A stretch of DNA of 10,669 nt. It comes from Betaproteobacteria bacterium. Lineage in GTDB: Bacteria > Pseudomonadota > Gammaproteobacteria > Burkholderiales > SG8-39. This document shows positions 1 to 7,400 of the stretch, one piece after another; within the stretch, counting starts at the first letter, position 1; each line of letters opens with the position of its first letter. The translations under genes were made by a program, and so were the position numbers. The notes beneath the pieces are model-generated. The model had not been told where the DNA came from. It did no database searches and saw nothing but the letters and a program-made list of their open reading frames with translations. The stretch covers positions 1-10,669 of the forward strand of contig JAAOZY010000480.1 of assembly GCA_012274205.1 (NCBI GenBank), in the 5' to 3' direction.

Positions 1-557
1 GCCTGGAAGAACCGTCTGCAGGCGTGGTGTTTGTGCTGGTTTCGCATCAGCCCGCAAAATTGCTGCCGACGGTACGCAGCCGCTGCCACGCCTTTGCGCT
101 CACCCTGCCCGCGCGTGAGCTTTCCCTGGCTTGGCTAAGGGAGCAGGGCAGCAAGGCGACACCGGCAACGCTCGCATTCGCTGGCGATGCACCCTTGGAA
201 GCAGCGGCGCTGACCGAGGACGAGGCGGAAACGCGGGCCCGGCTGTTCGATTTGCTGGGCCAGCCCGTAAACAGCGCACTCAGCCTGGCAGACTTCTGTC
301 AGCGCCTGCAACCCGCCGTGGTAGTGGGGTGGATGCTCAAATGGACCTACGACTTGGTCGCGCTGGCGAGCAAGTCCGGCGTGCGCTATAACTTGGGGCG
401 TGAACAGCAGCTGCGCCAGCTCGCCTTGGGTATGCAGCTGCCGCGATTATTGCGCTACTACAGCACTTTGTCCGCACTCCGGGCGATTGCGGAACACCCC
501 CTCAACGCTCGCCTGTTTTTCGACGACTTATTTATATCATACAAAGAGATAGCTTAG
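1..557 (+). CDS. holB: DNA polymerase III subunit delta prime, C-terminal part (5' end outside the window)
   Basis: The reading frame is open from base 3 and runs to a TAG at 555–557, so about 185 C-terminal residues of a protein that is usually about 330 aa are visible. The first visible residues, LEEPSAGVVFVLVSHQP followed by LLPTVRSRC, are the conserved end of the AAA+ module of clamp-loader delta prime subunits (the SRC sensor-1 region). The remainder fits the alpha-helical collar domain. In the family, delta prime is a structural, ATPase-inactive subunit of the clamp loader that helps place the beta sliding clamp on DNA. It is followed after 7 bases by a TatD-family gene, as in E. coli (holB–ycfH); in Pseudomonas pilZ sits between the two, and it is absent here. 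The GTG at base 24 is an internal codon and not the true start. Confidence 0.9.
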   Translation, partial: LEEPSAGVVFVLVSHQPAKLLPTVRSRCHAFALTLPARELSLAWLREQGSKATPATLAFAGDAPLEAAALTEDEAETRARLFDLLGQPVNSALSLADFCQRLQPAVVVGWMLKWTYDLVALASKSGVRYNLGREQQLRQLALGMQLPRLLRYYSTLSALRAIAEHPLNARLFFDDLFISYKEIA

Positions 558-564
558 TTTCTTC

Positions 565-1341
565 ATGCTGATCGACTCGCACTGCCACATCGACTTCCCG
601 GAATATGCCGCGCGCATTCCGGAAGTGCTCGCATGCATGGCGCGCAACCAGGTGACTCACGCCCTGTGCGTAAGTGTCAATCTCACCGACTTTCCGCGGG
701 TATTGGCGCTGGCCGAGCGTCACGAGCAGATTTTCGCCTCGGCCGGCGTGCATCCGGACCAGGCAGAAGATTCCGCCCCCCAGGTCTCCGACCTGGTCGA
801 GCGTGCGCGGCACCCCCGGGTAGTCGCCATAGGCGAAACCGGCCTCGATTATTTCCGCCAGAGCGGCGACCTGGAATGGCAGCGTACGCGCTTTCGCACC
901 CACATACGCGCAGCGCGAGAGTGCGGCAAGCCATTGATTATCCATACCCGGGATGCGAGCGAAGATACCTTGCGCATCATGCGCGAAGAGCGCGCTGATC
1001 TGGCGGGCGGCGTGATGCACTGTTTCACCGAGTCGCTGGAATTCGCGCAAGCCGCGATGGATTTGGGCTTTTACATCTCCTTTTCCGGCATAGTAACCTT
1101 CAAGAATGCGCAAGCGCTCAAAGCGGTGGCGGCGGCCGTGCCCTTGGAGCGCGTGCTGGTCGAAACCGATTCGCCCTATCTGGCACCCGTACCGCATCGC
1201 GGGAAAACCAATGAGCCCGGCTGGGTCAGGCACGTGGCCGAGGAGATTGCCGGTCTGCGCGGGATCTCGCTGGAGCTTGTGGGCAAGGCGACCACTGCCA
1301 ATTTCTTCAAACTCTTCCTGCCATCTTATTCTTATAATTAA
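565..1341 (+). CDS. ycfH: TatD-family metal-dependent deoxyribonuclease, YcfH type
   Basis: This 258-aa protein has the usual length of TatD/YcfH hydrolases, TIM-barrel enzymes with a two-metal centre that act as 3'-5' DNases in the cytoplasm. Metal-ligand motifs are all visible: DSHCHID with H6 and H8, GETGLDYF with E91, HTRDA with H127, MHCFTE with H152 and VETDSPYL with D202. The C-terminal signature APVPHRGKTNEP is typical of the YcfH branch. The ATG lies 7 bases after the holB stop with no good Shine-Dalgarno directly before it; the nearest purine-rich stretch (AAAGAGAT) is inside the end of holB. Translation is therefore probably coupled to holB. All key residues are intact. The physiological substrate is not evident from sequence; DNA repair or RNA/DNA end trimming are family-level possibilities. 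Confidence 0.93.
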   Translation: MLIDSHCHIDFPEYAARIPEVLACMARNQVTHALCVSVNLTDFPRVLALAERHEQIFASAGVHPDQAEDSAPQVSDLVERARHPRVVAIGETGLDYFRQSGDLEWQRTRFRTHIRAARECGKPLIIHTRDASEDTLRIMREERADLAGGVMHCFTESLEFAQAAMDLGFYISFSGIVTFKNAQALKAVAAAVPLERVLVETDSPYLAPVPHRGKTNEPGWVRHVAEEIAGLRGISLELVGKATTANFFKLFLPSYSYN

Positions 1342-1349
1342 CTTTAGAT

Positions 1350-1991
1350 ATGAAATATAATACACTGTTACATAGCATTATTATGCTTTCAATCCTTCAT
1401 TGCCCCGGCGCATTGGCGGACTCCTACGAAGACCTGCTGACGGCGGTAAAGCAAGACGACCGGACGGCGGTTGTGGACTTATTTGGGCGCGGCATGGACG
1501 TCAATACCACCGATTCCGGTGGCAACACCTTGCTCATGATCGCAATACGGGAAAATCATTTGGAACTGGCCAAAGGGCTGCTGCAGCGGCAGCCCAAGCT
1601 GGATCCCAGAAACCAATACGGTGAAACGGCATTGATGCTCGCAGCGGCTAGCGGCGACTTGGATCTGGTCAAGATTTTGGTCAATCGTGGCGCCGCGATC
1701 CAGCTGAAGGGTTGGAATCCACTGATGTACGCGGCCTGGCGCGGCCGGAACGACGTCGTGAAATACCTTTTGGACAAAGGAGCGGACATCGACGCGGTCG
1801 GTCCCAGCGGCATCACTGCGTTGATGATGGCTGTCCGCGACGGACATTTTGATACGGTAAAGCTGCTGCTCTGGGAGGTTGCCGATCCCAATATCAAGAG
1901 CGATACGGGCGCAACCGCGCTGCAGTGGGCGATAAAAGGGGGTAATACCGATATCGCAGCCTTATTACGCCAGGCTGGCGCAAAAGAATAG
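1350..1991 (+). CDS. Exported ankyrin-repeat protein
   Basis: The 213-aa product starts with a probable Sec signal peptide (residues 1–23, charged MKYN start, hydrophobic core LLHSIIMLSIL, cleavage after PGALA). The rest is almost entirely ankyrin repeats: about six units of 30–33 residues, with recognisable GNTLLMIAIRENHLELAKGLL, GETALMLAAASGDLDLVKIL, NPLMYAAWRGRNDVVKYLL, GITALMMAVRDGHFDTVKLL and ATALQWAIKGGNTDIAALL cores. It would act in the periplasm as a protein-binding scaffold; the partner is unknown. It follows the TatD gene by 8 bases and is probably co-transcribed, although the junction is AT-rich and contains a TATAAT at 1333–1338. No Shine-Dalgarno is visible before the ATG at 1350. 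An internal ATG at 1383 would shorten the signal peptide and also lacks a good ribosome site. Confidence 0.85.
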   Translation: MKYNTLLHSIIMLSILHCPGALADSYEDLLTAVKQDDRTAVVDLFGRGMDVNTTDSGGNTLLMIAIRENHLELAKGLLQRQPKLDPRNQYGETALMLAAASGDLDLVKILVNRGAAIQLKGWNPLMYAAWRGRNDVVKYLLDKGADIDAVGPSGITALMMAVRDGHFDTVKLLLWEVADPNIKSDTGATALQWAIKGGNTDIAALLRQAGAKE

Positions 1992-2026
1992 CGCAAGCAT
2001 TTGAATCAATGCGCGTTATTATTTTA
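1991..2026 (+). terminator. Weak candidate terminator after the ankyrin gene
   Basis: GCGCA at 1991–1995 can pair with TGCGC at 2010–2014, with an alternative inner CATT/AATG pairing, and the stem is followed by the T-rich stretch GTTATTATTTTA. The stem is short and the loop long, so this is only a weak match to a rho-independent terminator. A stop signal is expected here because the next gene (DUF1178) converges from the other strand. Confidence 0.3.
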
Positions 2027-2163
2027 CATAATACACATATGCGCATTAACACGCGTGTAAGACATATTCCCCTGGCACGACTCCAGCGCCCACATTGCCT
2101 TGGCCACTGAAAGACGTCTCGGACGTCAGCTACGGGTACGCGAACGACCCTGGACTGCTGCGC

Positions 2164-2595
2164 TCAGTTCCACTGATCCTGCGGTGGGACGGGCAAAGAA
2201 AATACGGGAACGCCTTCTTCGCGCAGCTCGTCCGCTTCGCCGCGGCTGGCTATGCCTCGTATGTTGCGCTGTGGCGCTTCCGAGTAGTAAATCTTGCGCG
2301 CTTCTTCCGCAAATTGCCTTCCAACGTCTTCGCTGTGGGTAAGAATATAGTCGATAACTCGGGCCCTATCGCCACTGCCGCTCTGCCCGGCCGCGATAGC
2401 CTTGTCCGGCATCGACTGCACGGATTCGGCGGTCTGCTTCCTGATTTTGGCAACGGGCAGCTTTTCCACGTGAACGCCGCCGCATACCGGGCAGACCAGC
2501 ATACCCTGGCGCTGCTGCGACGCGAAGTCCTCGCCGGACGCGAACCAGCCTTCAAACCTGTGCTGCTCACTGCAAATGAGTTCGAATACGATCAT
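2164..2595 (-). CDS. DUF1178 family protein, zinc-ribbon-like N-terminus
   Basis: This 143-aa protein matches the DUF1178 family in its opening MIVFELICSEQHRFEGWFAS, followed by a CPVCGG motif. C8, H12, C35 and C38 are placed as a possible zinc-binding site. The middle region (about residues 45–80) is low in hydrophobicity. The C-terminal part, with VGRQFAEEARKIYY, GEADELREEGVPVFSLP and a terminal PQDQWN, resembles the conserved DUF1178 tail. No signal peptide or membrane segment is seen, so it is probably cytoplasmic. Its biochemical function is not established. It lies 115 bases downstream of tRNA-Leu on the same strand. Only a small hairpin without a T-run (GCGGC/GCCGC at 2629–2642) separates the two, so read-through from the tRNA is possible. 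It converges with the ankyrin gene. Confidence 0.85.
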   Translation of the reverse strand: MIVFELICSEQHRFEGWFASGEDFASQQRQGMLVCPVCGGVHVEKLPVAKIRKQTAESVQSMPDKAIAAGQSGSGDRARVIDYILTHSEDVGRQFAEEARKIYYSEAPQRNIRGIASRGEADELREEGVPVFSLPVPPQDQWN

Positions 2596-2613
2596 CGGTG
2601 CGTTTCCAATTTC

Positions 2614-2619
2614 ATTCTA
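2614..2619 (-). promoter_or_regulatory. Candidate -10 element for the DUF1178 gene
   Basis: Read on the minus strand this is TAGAAT, five of six bases of the sigma-70 -10 consensus, about 19 bases before the ATG of the DUF1178 gene. No convincing -35 hexamer is found 16–18 bases upstream (GCGGCA is the nearest), so this is a partial signal only. Confidence 0.3.
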
Positions 2620-2710
2620 GCTCATATCGCGGCAACTGCCGCAGACTGGCGCCGGCCGGTATTGCCGCAATGGTGCAGAGGGTCTGTGCTTTGCAAACGT
2701 CTGCGGCCTA

Positions 2711-2800
2711 TGGTGCCAGGGACCGGGGTCGAACCGGCATGCCGGGATTAGCGGCGGCGGGTTTTAAGCCCGCTGTGTATACCAATTTCACCACCCTGGC
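2711..2800 (-). tRNA. tRNA-Leu (anticodon UAA)
   Basis: The minus strand folds as a class II tRNA. The acceptor stem GCCAGGG pairs perfectly with CCCTGGC, discriminator A and an encoded CCA end at 2711–2713. The anticodon stem is GCGGG/CCCGC around the loop CTTAAAA, giving anticodon TAA at 2764–2766. A long variable arm (GCCG/CGGC) is typical of leucine tRNAs, and the T arm carries GGTTCGA. Length is 90 including CCA. In E. coli the tRNA of this type, leuZ, is the last member of the glyW–cysT–leuZ cluster after pgsA. Here it is on the same strand as the tRNA-Gly and tRNA-Cys genes at 8421–8674 but separated from them by about 5.6 kb. Confidence 0.97.
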
Positions 2801-2810
2801 GAACATGCGC

Positions 2811-2816
2811 ATGATA
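2811..2816 (-). promoter_or_regulatory. Candidate -10 element for tRNA-Leu
   Basis: The minus-strand hexamer TATCAT lies 10 bases upstream of the first base of tRNA-Leu, a suitable place for a sigma-70 -10 box. The -35 region at the right spacing (TTCTCG near 2834–2839) is poor. A local promoter is expected because the gene is no longer next to the tRNA-Gly/Cys promoter, but the sequence support is modest. Confidence 0.28.
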
Positions 2817-2856
2817 CTGGACGAGCGCAGCACCGAGAAGCTAAAGCGGGCAATGA

Positions 2857-2885
2857 TTTACCCGGGTAAACAAATATGCTAGATT
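2857..2885 (+). promoter_or_regulatory. Candidate promoter with overlapping palindromic operator for the exporter/cargo unit
   Basis: TTTACC at 2857–2862 and TAGATT at 2880–2885 are separated by 17 bases and each matches four of six sigma-70 consensus positions. The -35 hexamer is the left half of a perfect 14-bp palindrome, TTTACCCGGGTAAA, at 2857–2870. A dimeric regulator bound there would block the -35 contact. The element lies about 165 bases upstream of the first large gene at 3052. Both the promoter and the operator are inferred from sequence only. Confidence 0.35.
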
Positions 2886-2929
2886 GAAGCAGATTTTGGG
2901 TGACGAATAAGAGTGGCGGCCGGCAAAAA

Positions 2930-3055
2930 ATGAAATCGAGCCCAATGCGCATGCAAGACGGCACGGCCGATTCCATCCTCCGACATTCTGTTCGGGTTCA
3001 AGACGCAGGAAATGCGCCACCCATTCGAGATTACGTTCAGGGAGCATTAAATTGA
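2930..3055 (+). CDS. Possible 41-aa leader ORF, coupled to the next gene
   Basis: An ATG at 2930 opens a 41-codon frame (MKSSPMRMQDGTADSILRHS and on) that ends at a TGA at 3053–3055. That stop overlaps the proposed TTG start of the following gene at 3052–3054 in a TTGA arrangement. The ribosome site before it is poor (a G-rich GGCGGCCGG stretch, then an A-run), and the peptide resembles nothing I recognise. It may be a chance frame in leader RNA; the precise stop/start overlap is the only reason to list it. Confidence 0.15.
   Translation: MKSSPMRMQDGTADSILRHSVRVQDAGNAPPIRDYVQGALN
3040..3044 (+). promoter_or_regulatory. Ribosome binding site that selects the TTG start at 3052
   Basis: GGGAG is seven bases before TTG 3052. 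No ATG or GTG lies at a comparable distance in this frame, and the TTG start gives a complete signal peptide, so the rare start codon is preferred. Confidence 0.6.
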
Positions 3056-4404
3056 TTGCCAGACTATTTTCGCTCAAGCGGACGCTGCTCGCGCTTGGCT
3101 TCGGTTTGTGCGTGGCTTCGAGCTGCGCATTCGCAGCAGATCCGGATTTGGACAAGGCCGATGCCCTGATGAAGCAAGGCAAGGCAGCCGAGGCCTACGC
3201 CCTGCTCGAGCCGTTTGAATTCGCGCAATCCGGAAACATCCGCTACGACTACCTGTTGGGAATCGCGGCGCTCGATAGCGGCAAGCCGGACAAGGCGACG
3301 CTTGCGTTCGAGCGCGTGCTGGCAACGGATCCGAATTTTGCCGGCGCGCGCGTCGACATGGGGCGCGCGCTCTATCAATTGGGCGATTTCACCCGGGCGA
3401 AGGCCGAATTCGAAACTGTGCTGACGCAGAATCCCCCGCCAGCGGCCAGGGCAACGATAGACAAATATCTCGCGGCGATCGCGAAGCAGGAAGACGCGAA
3501 GAAGACCAGGGGATCAGGCTATGTTGAAGCCGGCTTCGGCCACGACACCAACGTCAATTTTGCCACCAGCCAAAGCGAGATCGCCGTGCCGGCGCTGGGG
3601 AACCTGGTTTTCACCCTGAATCCAACCGGCGTCAAGGCTCCGGATGACTACTTGACGTATGCGTTCGGCGGTGAAATCAGCCATCAGATTACGCCCGCGA
3701 TGGGCGTCTATGCCGGTGCGGATGCACGCAGCCGCAACAACATGACGCTGGACCAGTTCGATTCCACCAGCGTCGATCTGCGGGCCGGCCTGTCGATGGG
3801 TGAAGGCGCCAACGTGTTTCGCGTCGGCGTACTCGGCGGCAGATACGCATTGAACGAGAAGAGCAACCGCGACACCAGCGGCGTCAATGCCGAGTGGCGT
3901 CATCTGCTCGACCCCTCCAACCAGTTGAGCTTGTTCGGTCAGTACGCGCGCTTCCGCTTCGAACCGACGATCAGCGTGAACAACTTCGATCAGGCGACCT
4001 ACGGCGCCAACTGGCTGCATGTATACAAGGACGGCAAGGCGCTGGTGATGGCAAGCGTGTTCAGCGGCGAAGAACGCGCGCCGCTGCGTGCCGACGGCGG
4101 CAAGAGTTTTTACGGAGTGCGCGTAGGCGGTCAAATGCAGCTCAGCGACCGGACCGAACTGTTTGCGGGACTTGGGGCGCAGGCCGGCAGGTACGAGATT
4201 TTCAATGCAGCATTCAGTTCGCCTACCGATTCCGTGACACGCGACGACAAGCAGTACGACGCCAACCTCGGTCTCAATTGGCATTTCGACAAGGCGTGGA
4301 CGCTGCGCCCGCAAGTCGCATACATGCGCAACAACTCGAACATCGTCATTTACAAATTCGACCGAACCGACCTGTCCGTCACGGTTCGGCGCGACTTCAA
4401 ATAA
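3052..4404 (+). CDS. TPR plus outer-membrane beta-barrel protein, Slam/DUF560-like (possible type XI exporter)
   Basis: The 450-aa product has a signal peptide (residues 1–28, KRTLLALGFGLCVASSCAFA before ADPD). About three TPR units span residues 30–150, with GIAALDSGKPDKATLAFERV and ALYQLGDFTRAKAEFETVL followed by NPPPAARATIDKYLAAI. Residues 154–450 form a long stretch of alternating amphipathic strands beginning GSGYVEAGFGHDTNVNF. The protein ends in RRDFK with a penultimate aromatic residue. A periplasmic TPR domain joined to a barrel of about 300 residues is the layout of Slam/DUF560 proteins, which move surface lipoproteins or soluble cargo across the outer membrane. It sits 21 bases before the FecR-domain gene, so the two are surely one operon. 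The Slam assignment rests on layout and remembered motifs. A porin-like or polysaccharide-export barrel with TPRs is the main alternative. Confidence 0.7.
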   Translation: MIARLFSLKRTLLALGFGLCVASSCAFAADPDLDKADALMKQGKAAEAYALLEPFEFAQSGNIRYDYLLGIAALDSGKPDKATLAFERVLATDPNFAGARVDMGRALYQLGDFTRAKAEFETVLTQNPPPAARATIDKYLAAIAKQEDAKKTRGSGYVEAGFGHDTNVNFATSQSEIAVPALGNLVFTLNPTGVKAPDDYLTYAFGGEISHQITPAMGVYAGADARSRNNMTLDQFDSTSVDLRAGLSMGEGANVFRVGVLGGRYALNEKSNRDTSGVNAEWRHLLDPSNQLSLFGQYARFRFEPTISVNNFDQATYGANWLHVYKDGKALVMASVFSGEERAPLRADGGKSFYGVRVGGQMQLSDRTELFAGLGAQAGRYEIFNAAFSSPTDSVTRDDKQYDANLGLNWHFDKAWTLRPQVAYMRNNSNIVIYKFDRTDLSVTVRRDFK

Positions 4405-4411
4405 TTCCCGT

Positions 4412-4417
4412 AGAAGG
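4412..4417 (+). promoter_or_regulatory. Ribosome binding site that selects the ATG at 4426
   Basis: AGAAGG is followed eight bases later by ATG 4426. The in-frame GTG at 4417 overlaps this ribosome site, so it cannot be used well with it. The ATG start still gives a full signal peptide. Confidence 0.65.
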
Positions 4418-4425
4418 TGAATGCC

Positions 4426-7400
4426 ATGCAATCGTTCTGGAAAAATCCGCTCGGCGCACTTCCCCTAATGTTTTTGTTAGCGTCCTTTGCCGGCGCCGCT
4501 TTCGGCGCTGCCGGAAATGTGCAGTTCGTAATCGGGGACGTGAAGCTGATAACGAAGTCCGGCGAAACCAAGGCGCTGGTGAAAGGCGCGGAAATCAACG
4601 AAGGCGACCGGATCGTCACTGCGGCCGGCGCATCGGCGCAGCTGAAGATGGTGGACGGCGGCTTCATTGCGGTGCGACCGAATACCAGCATGACTTTCGA
4701 CACCTACCACTACAGCGGCAAGGAGGATGGCAAGGAGAGCGCAGTCGTCTCGCTGTTGCAGGGCGGCTTCCGCACCATCACCGGCATCATCGGGCACACG
4801 CACAAGCAGAACTATCTGATCAAGACCGAGACTGCAACCATCGGCATTCGAGGCACCGACCACGAGCCCATGGTGATCCTGCCGCCTTTGGCCGGGCAAG
4901 TCCCGATCGCACCGCCCGGAACCTACGACAAGGTCAACGTAGGTGTCGCATTCATTGCCAACGATTCGGGTACCGTGGATATCCAGCGCAACCAGGTCGG
5001 CTTTGCACCGCTGACCAAGGCGGCGCCTGTCGTCCTGCCGCGGATACCTCCGTTCTACAAGCCGACGCCGGCCCCCGGACCGCAGAAAGCCAAGGAAGAG
5101 GAAAAAGCCGACGGTAAAGGTGAAAGCCAGCAGGCTGCGGCGGCACCCGCTGAGAAAGCCGCGGAGGCGACCGCCTCCTCCAGGGATACCGCCGCGGTGG
5201 ATCCGAACGCCGGCGTCGCCACCGGGCCCAGCGCCGCACCCGTTGCCGCCGCCCCGGCACCGGTGACGCCTGTGGTTGCCATTACGGCAACGAGCGAGAG
5301 CGGCGCCACCTTGAACACCACCACGCAGACGCAGACGACGTCTACCGGGGTCGTGGTCCCGGTAACAACGCTGCCGACCAACATCGTCAATTTCACCAGC
5401 AGCTCGGTGCTGCGCGACGAAATTTCGTGGTCGACGACGCAGATTGCACCGGGCGTCGACCCGCTGGCAACTACCTACACCGTCAGCGACAAGAATAGGA
5501 ATAACCTGGTAAATAACCTGGGCGGGACGTCGGCTACACCGGTAGCGCTAAACGGGCCGACGACGAACACGAATTTCCTGTTTGATGGCTTAGGCAATCT
5601 CACTCAGGTATTGGACACGCCGCATGTGGTTTTCGACCACGGCAACGACGTTCCCGGTAGCTCCACCCAATTCACTGCGCCTACGCCCCTCGCCCATGCG
5701 CAATTGGCATTCAGCGGTGGTGCTGCCGCCGAGAGTTACTATGACCCGACCACCGGCATACGCCTGGGACGCTGGTCCGGCGGTGTGATCAACATTACCG
5801 ATCTCGCGACGGGCACCAGCTACGTCGAATCCTTGCTGGCGCCTGGCGGCGCCGCTCGCAGCGCGCAATGGGTAGTCGCGCAGATGCCAAGTTCGCTGCC
5901 GCTCGGCGGGGAATTCCTGTACACCCGCGCCAACGGCGCGTCCGGAACGCCATCGTTCGCAACCGCACCGACTGACAGCTATGGCAATGTCGGCATACTA
6001 GACAGCGCAGGGCTAAGAGCAGACTTCACCAACATGAGAGTGACCGCCGGTGTCCGAGTCAGCATGCCCAGCGGCCCAGCGGGCTCCTTCGGAACCCAGG
6101 AAATCGGTGCAATATTCACCAACGCGCCGATTTCGAACGGCGGTTTCAACGTAAGTTCCGGTTCGGACAACCCCGTGGGCACAGATAATCTGCATGTCGG
6201 CTGCAACGGCGCGGGCTGCGCACCCAACCAGACCTACGGCGGACGCATCCGGGGCGGCTTCACCAGCGCAACCGGCAACGCGGGAACCGCGGACGGCGCA
6301 TTCTTCCGCTATACCTTCAACACGAACTACGGCGCAGCCAGCGTGACACCGCCGACCGGGCGCGTAGTGGACGACTACATCAATGGCCTGGTCGCATTCC
6401 AGCAGGGGCCGCAGATTGCGCTTCCCACCAGCGCCGCCTATCCGGCGGCCGCGCCCACTGCTCCGGTAGTAGTAGCTGCGACTTACGCGTACAACCCCGG
6501 TTTGGTCGGAACTACTTACATGAGCAACGGCGAGACCTACTGGGCGGATCACCCGCAGGGGAGTCTGGTTACGGACGCCGCAGGCAACCTCGTATCGATT
6601 GCAGAGGCGAATACCGCGCAACATGGCGACGGACATGCACTCGCGCTGTCCGGCGGCACTGCAAGCCCGGCAGCGCCAACGACGCTAGCCATAGGCAACG
6701 CGGCCAACGCGAACGATGGCACCATCCTGCTCGGCTGGCAGGGGTCTTCGCCCAATCTGACTGTCAGCGGCTCGGATTTCAACGGTTGTTTTGGTACCAG
6801 CGGCTGCACCGCATCTCCGTCGCCGCGGTCCGTGCTCGGCGACGGACTATCCTGGGTCCGAGGACCGGCCCCCTATCCGGACTATCTGCCGGGCGCAATT
6901 GCCGGTTACTCGAATTCGCTGGGTCCGGTAATCCCTTCCGTGGCGGCATATACGCTTGGCGCCTCGATCCTGCATGATCAGAACGGCGCATCCGGTACTG
7001 TCAATTCGGCAGCGCTCGCAGTCAATTTCAACACGTCCGCTGTCAGCTTCGGCATGGCGGCGACCACCGCGGCCGGCACCTGGACCGCCAGTGCTTCCAA
7101 CGTCCGCATGAGTCAGGAAGGCTCGTTCTCGGCTTTCACCGGAGCGTCGGGCACAATCAACTCCGGATCGAGCATAGCGCCTACGACTACCCACCAGGGA
7201 ATGACGGTTTCGTTCAGCGGTGGCAGCAACGCCTTCGGCAACATCAACGGACAGTTGATGGGTATCGGCCTGAGCGGCGCGGGTGTAGCGTTCTCCCTGA
7301 ACGACTTCTCATCCTGCAGCCCCTCCGGCACGTGTATCAATAACACCGCAAGCGGGGCCCTGGCCTTCAGCAATGCCCTGCCTTATAGCACGCTGACGCC

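Noticed and set aside
532..1365. 277-aa frame antisense to the TatD gene
   Set aside because: The + strand frame has all TatD metal-ligand motifs; the antisense frame is a product of GC-rich codon use and shows no recognisable domain.
2113..2127. Hairpin GACGT/ACGTC as a terminator for the DUF1178 gene
   Set aside because: The stem is only five pairs and is followed by too few T on the minus strand.
2095..2751. 218-aa + strand frame over DUF1178 and tRNA-Leu
   Set aside because: It runs through a tRNA and opposite a recognised protein family, so it is a shadow.
3514..4431. 305-aa frame antisense to the TPR-barrel gene
   Set aside because: It mirrors codon positions of the real gene, has no recognisable motif, and the + strand frame has signal peptide, TPRs and a barrel.
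4426..4870. Classical FecR anti-sigma/TonB signalling system
   Set aside because: No ECF sigma factor, TonB receptor or membrane segment after the domain is present; the protein is exported with a large beta-rich extension.
3894..5117. 407-aa + strand frame spanning the junction of the two large genes
   Set aside because: Its translation is Arg/Gln-rich and lacks domains; it overlaps two well-supported genes in another frame.
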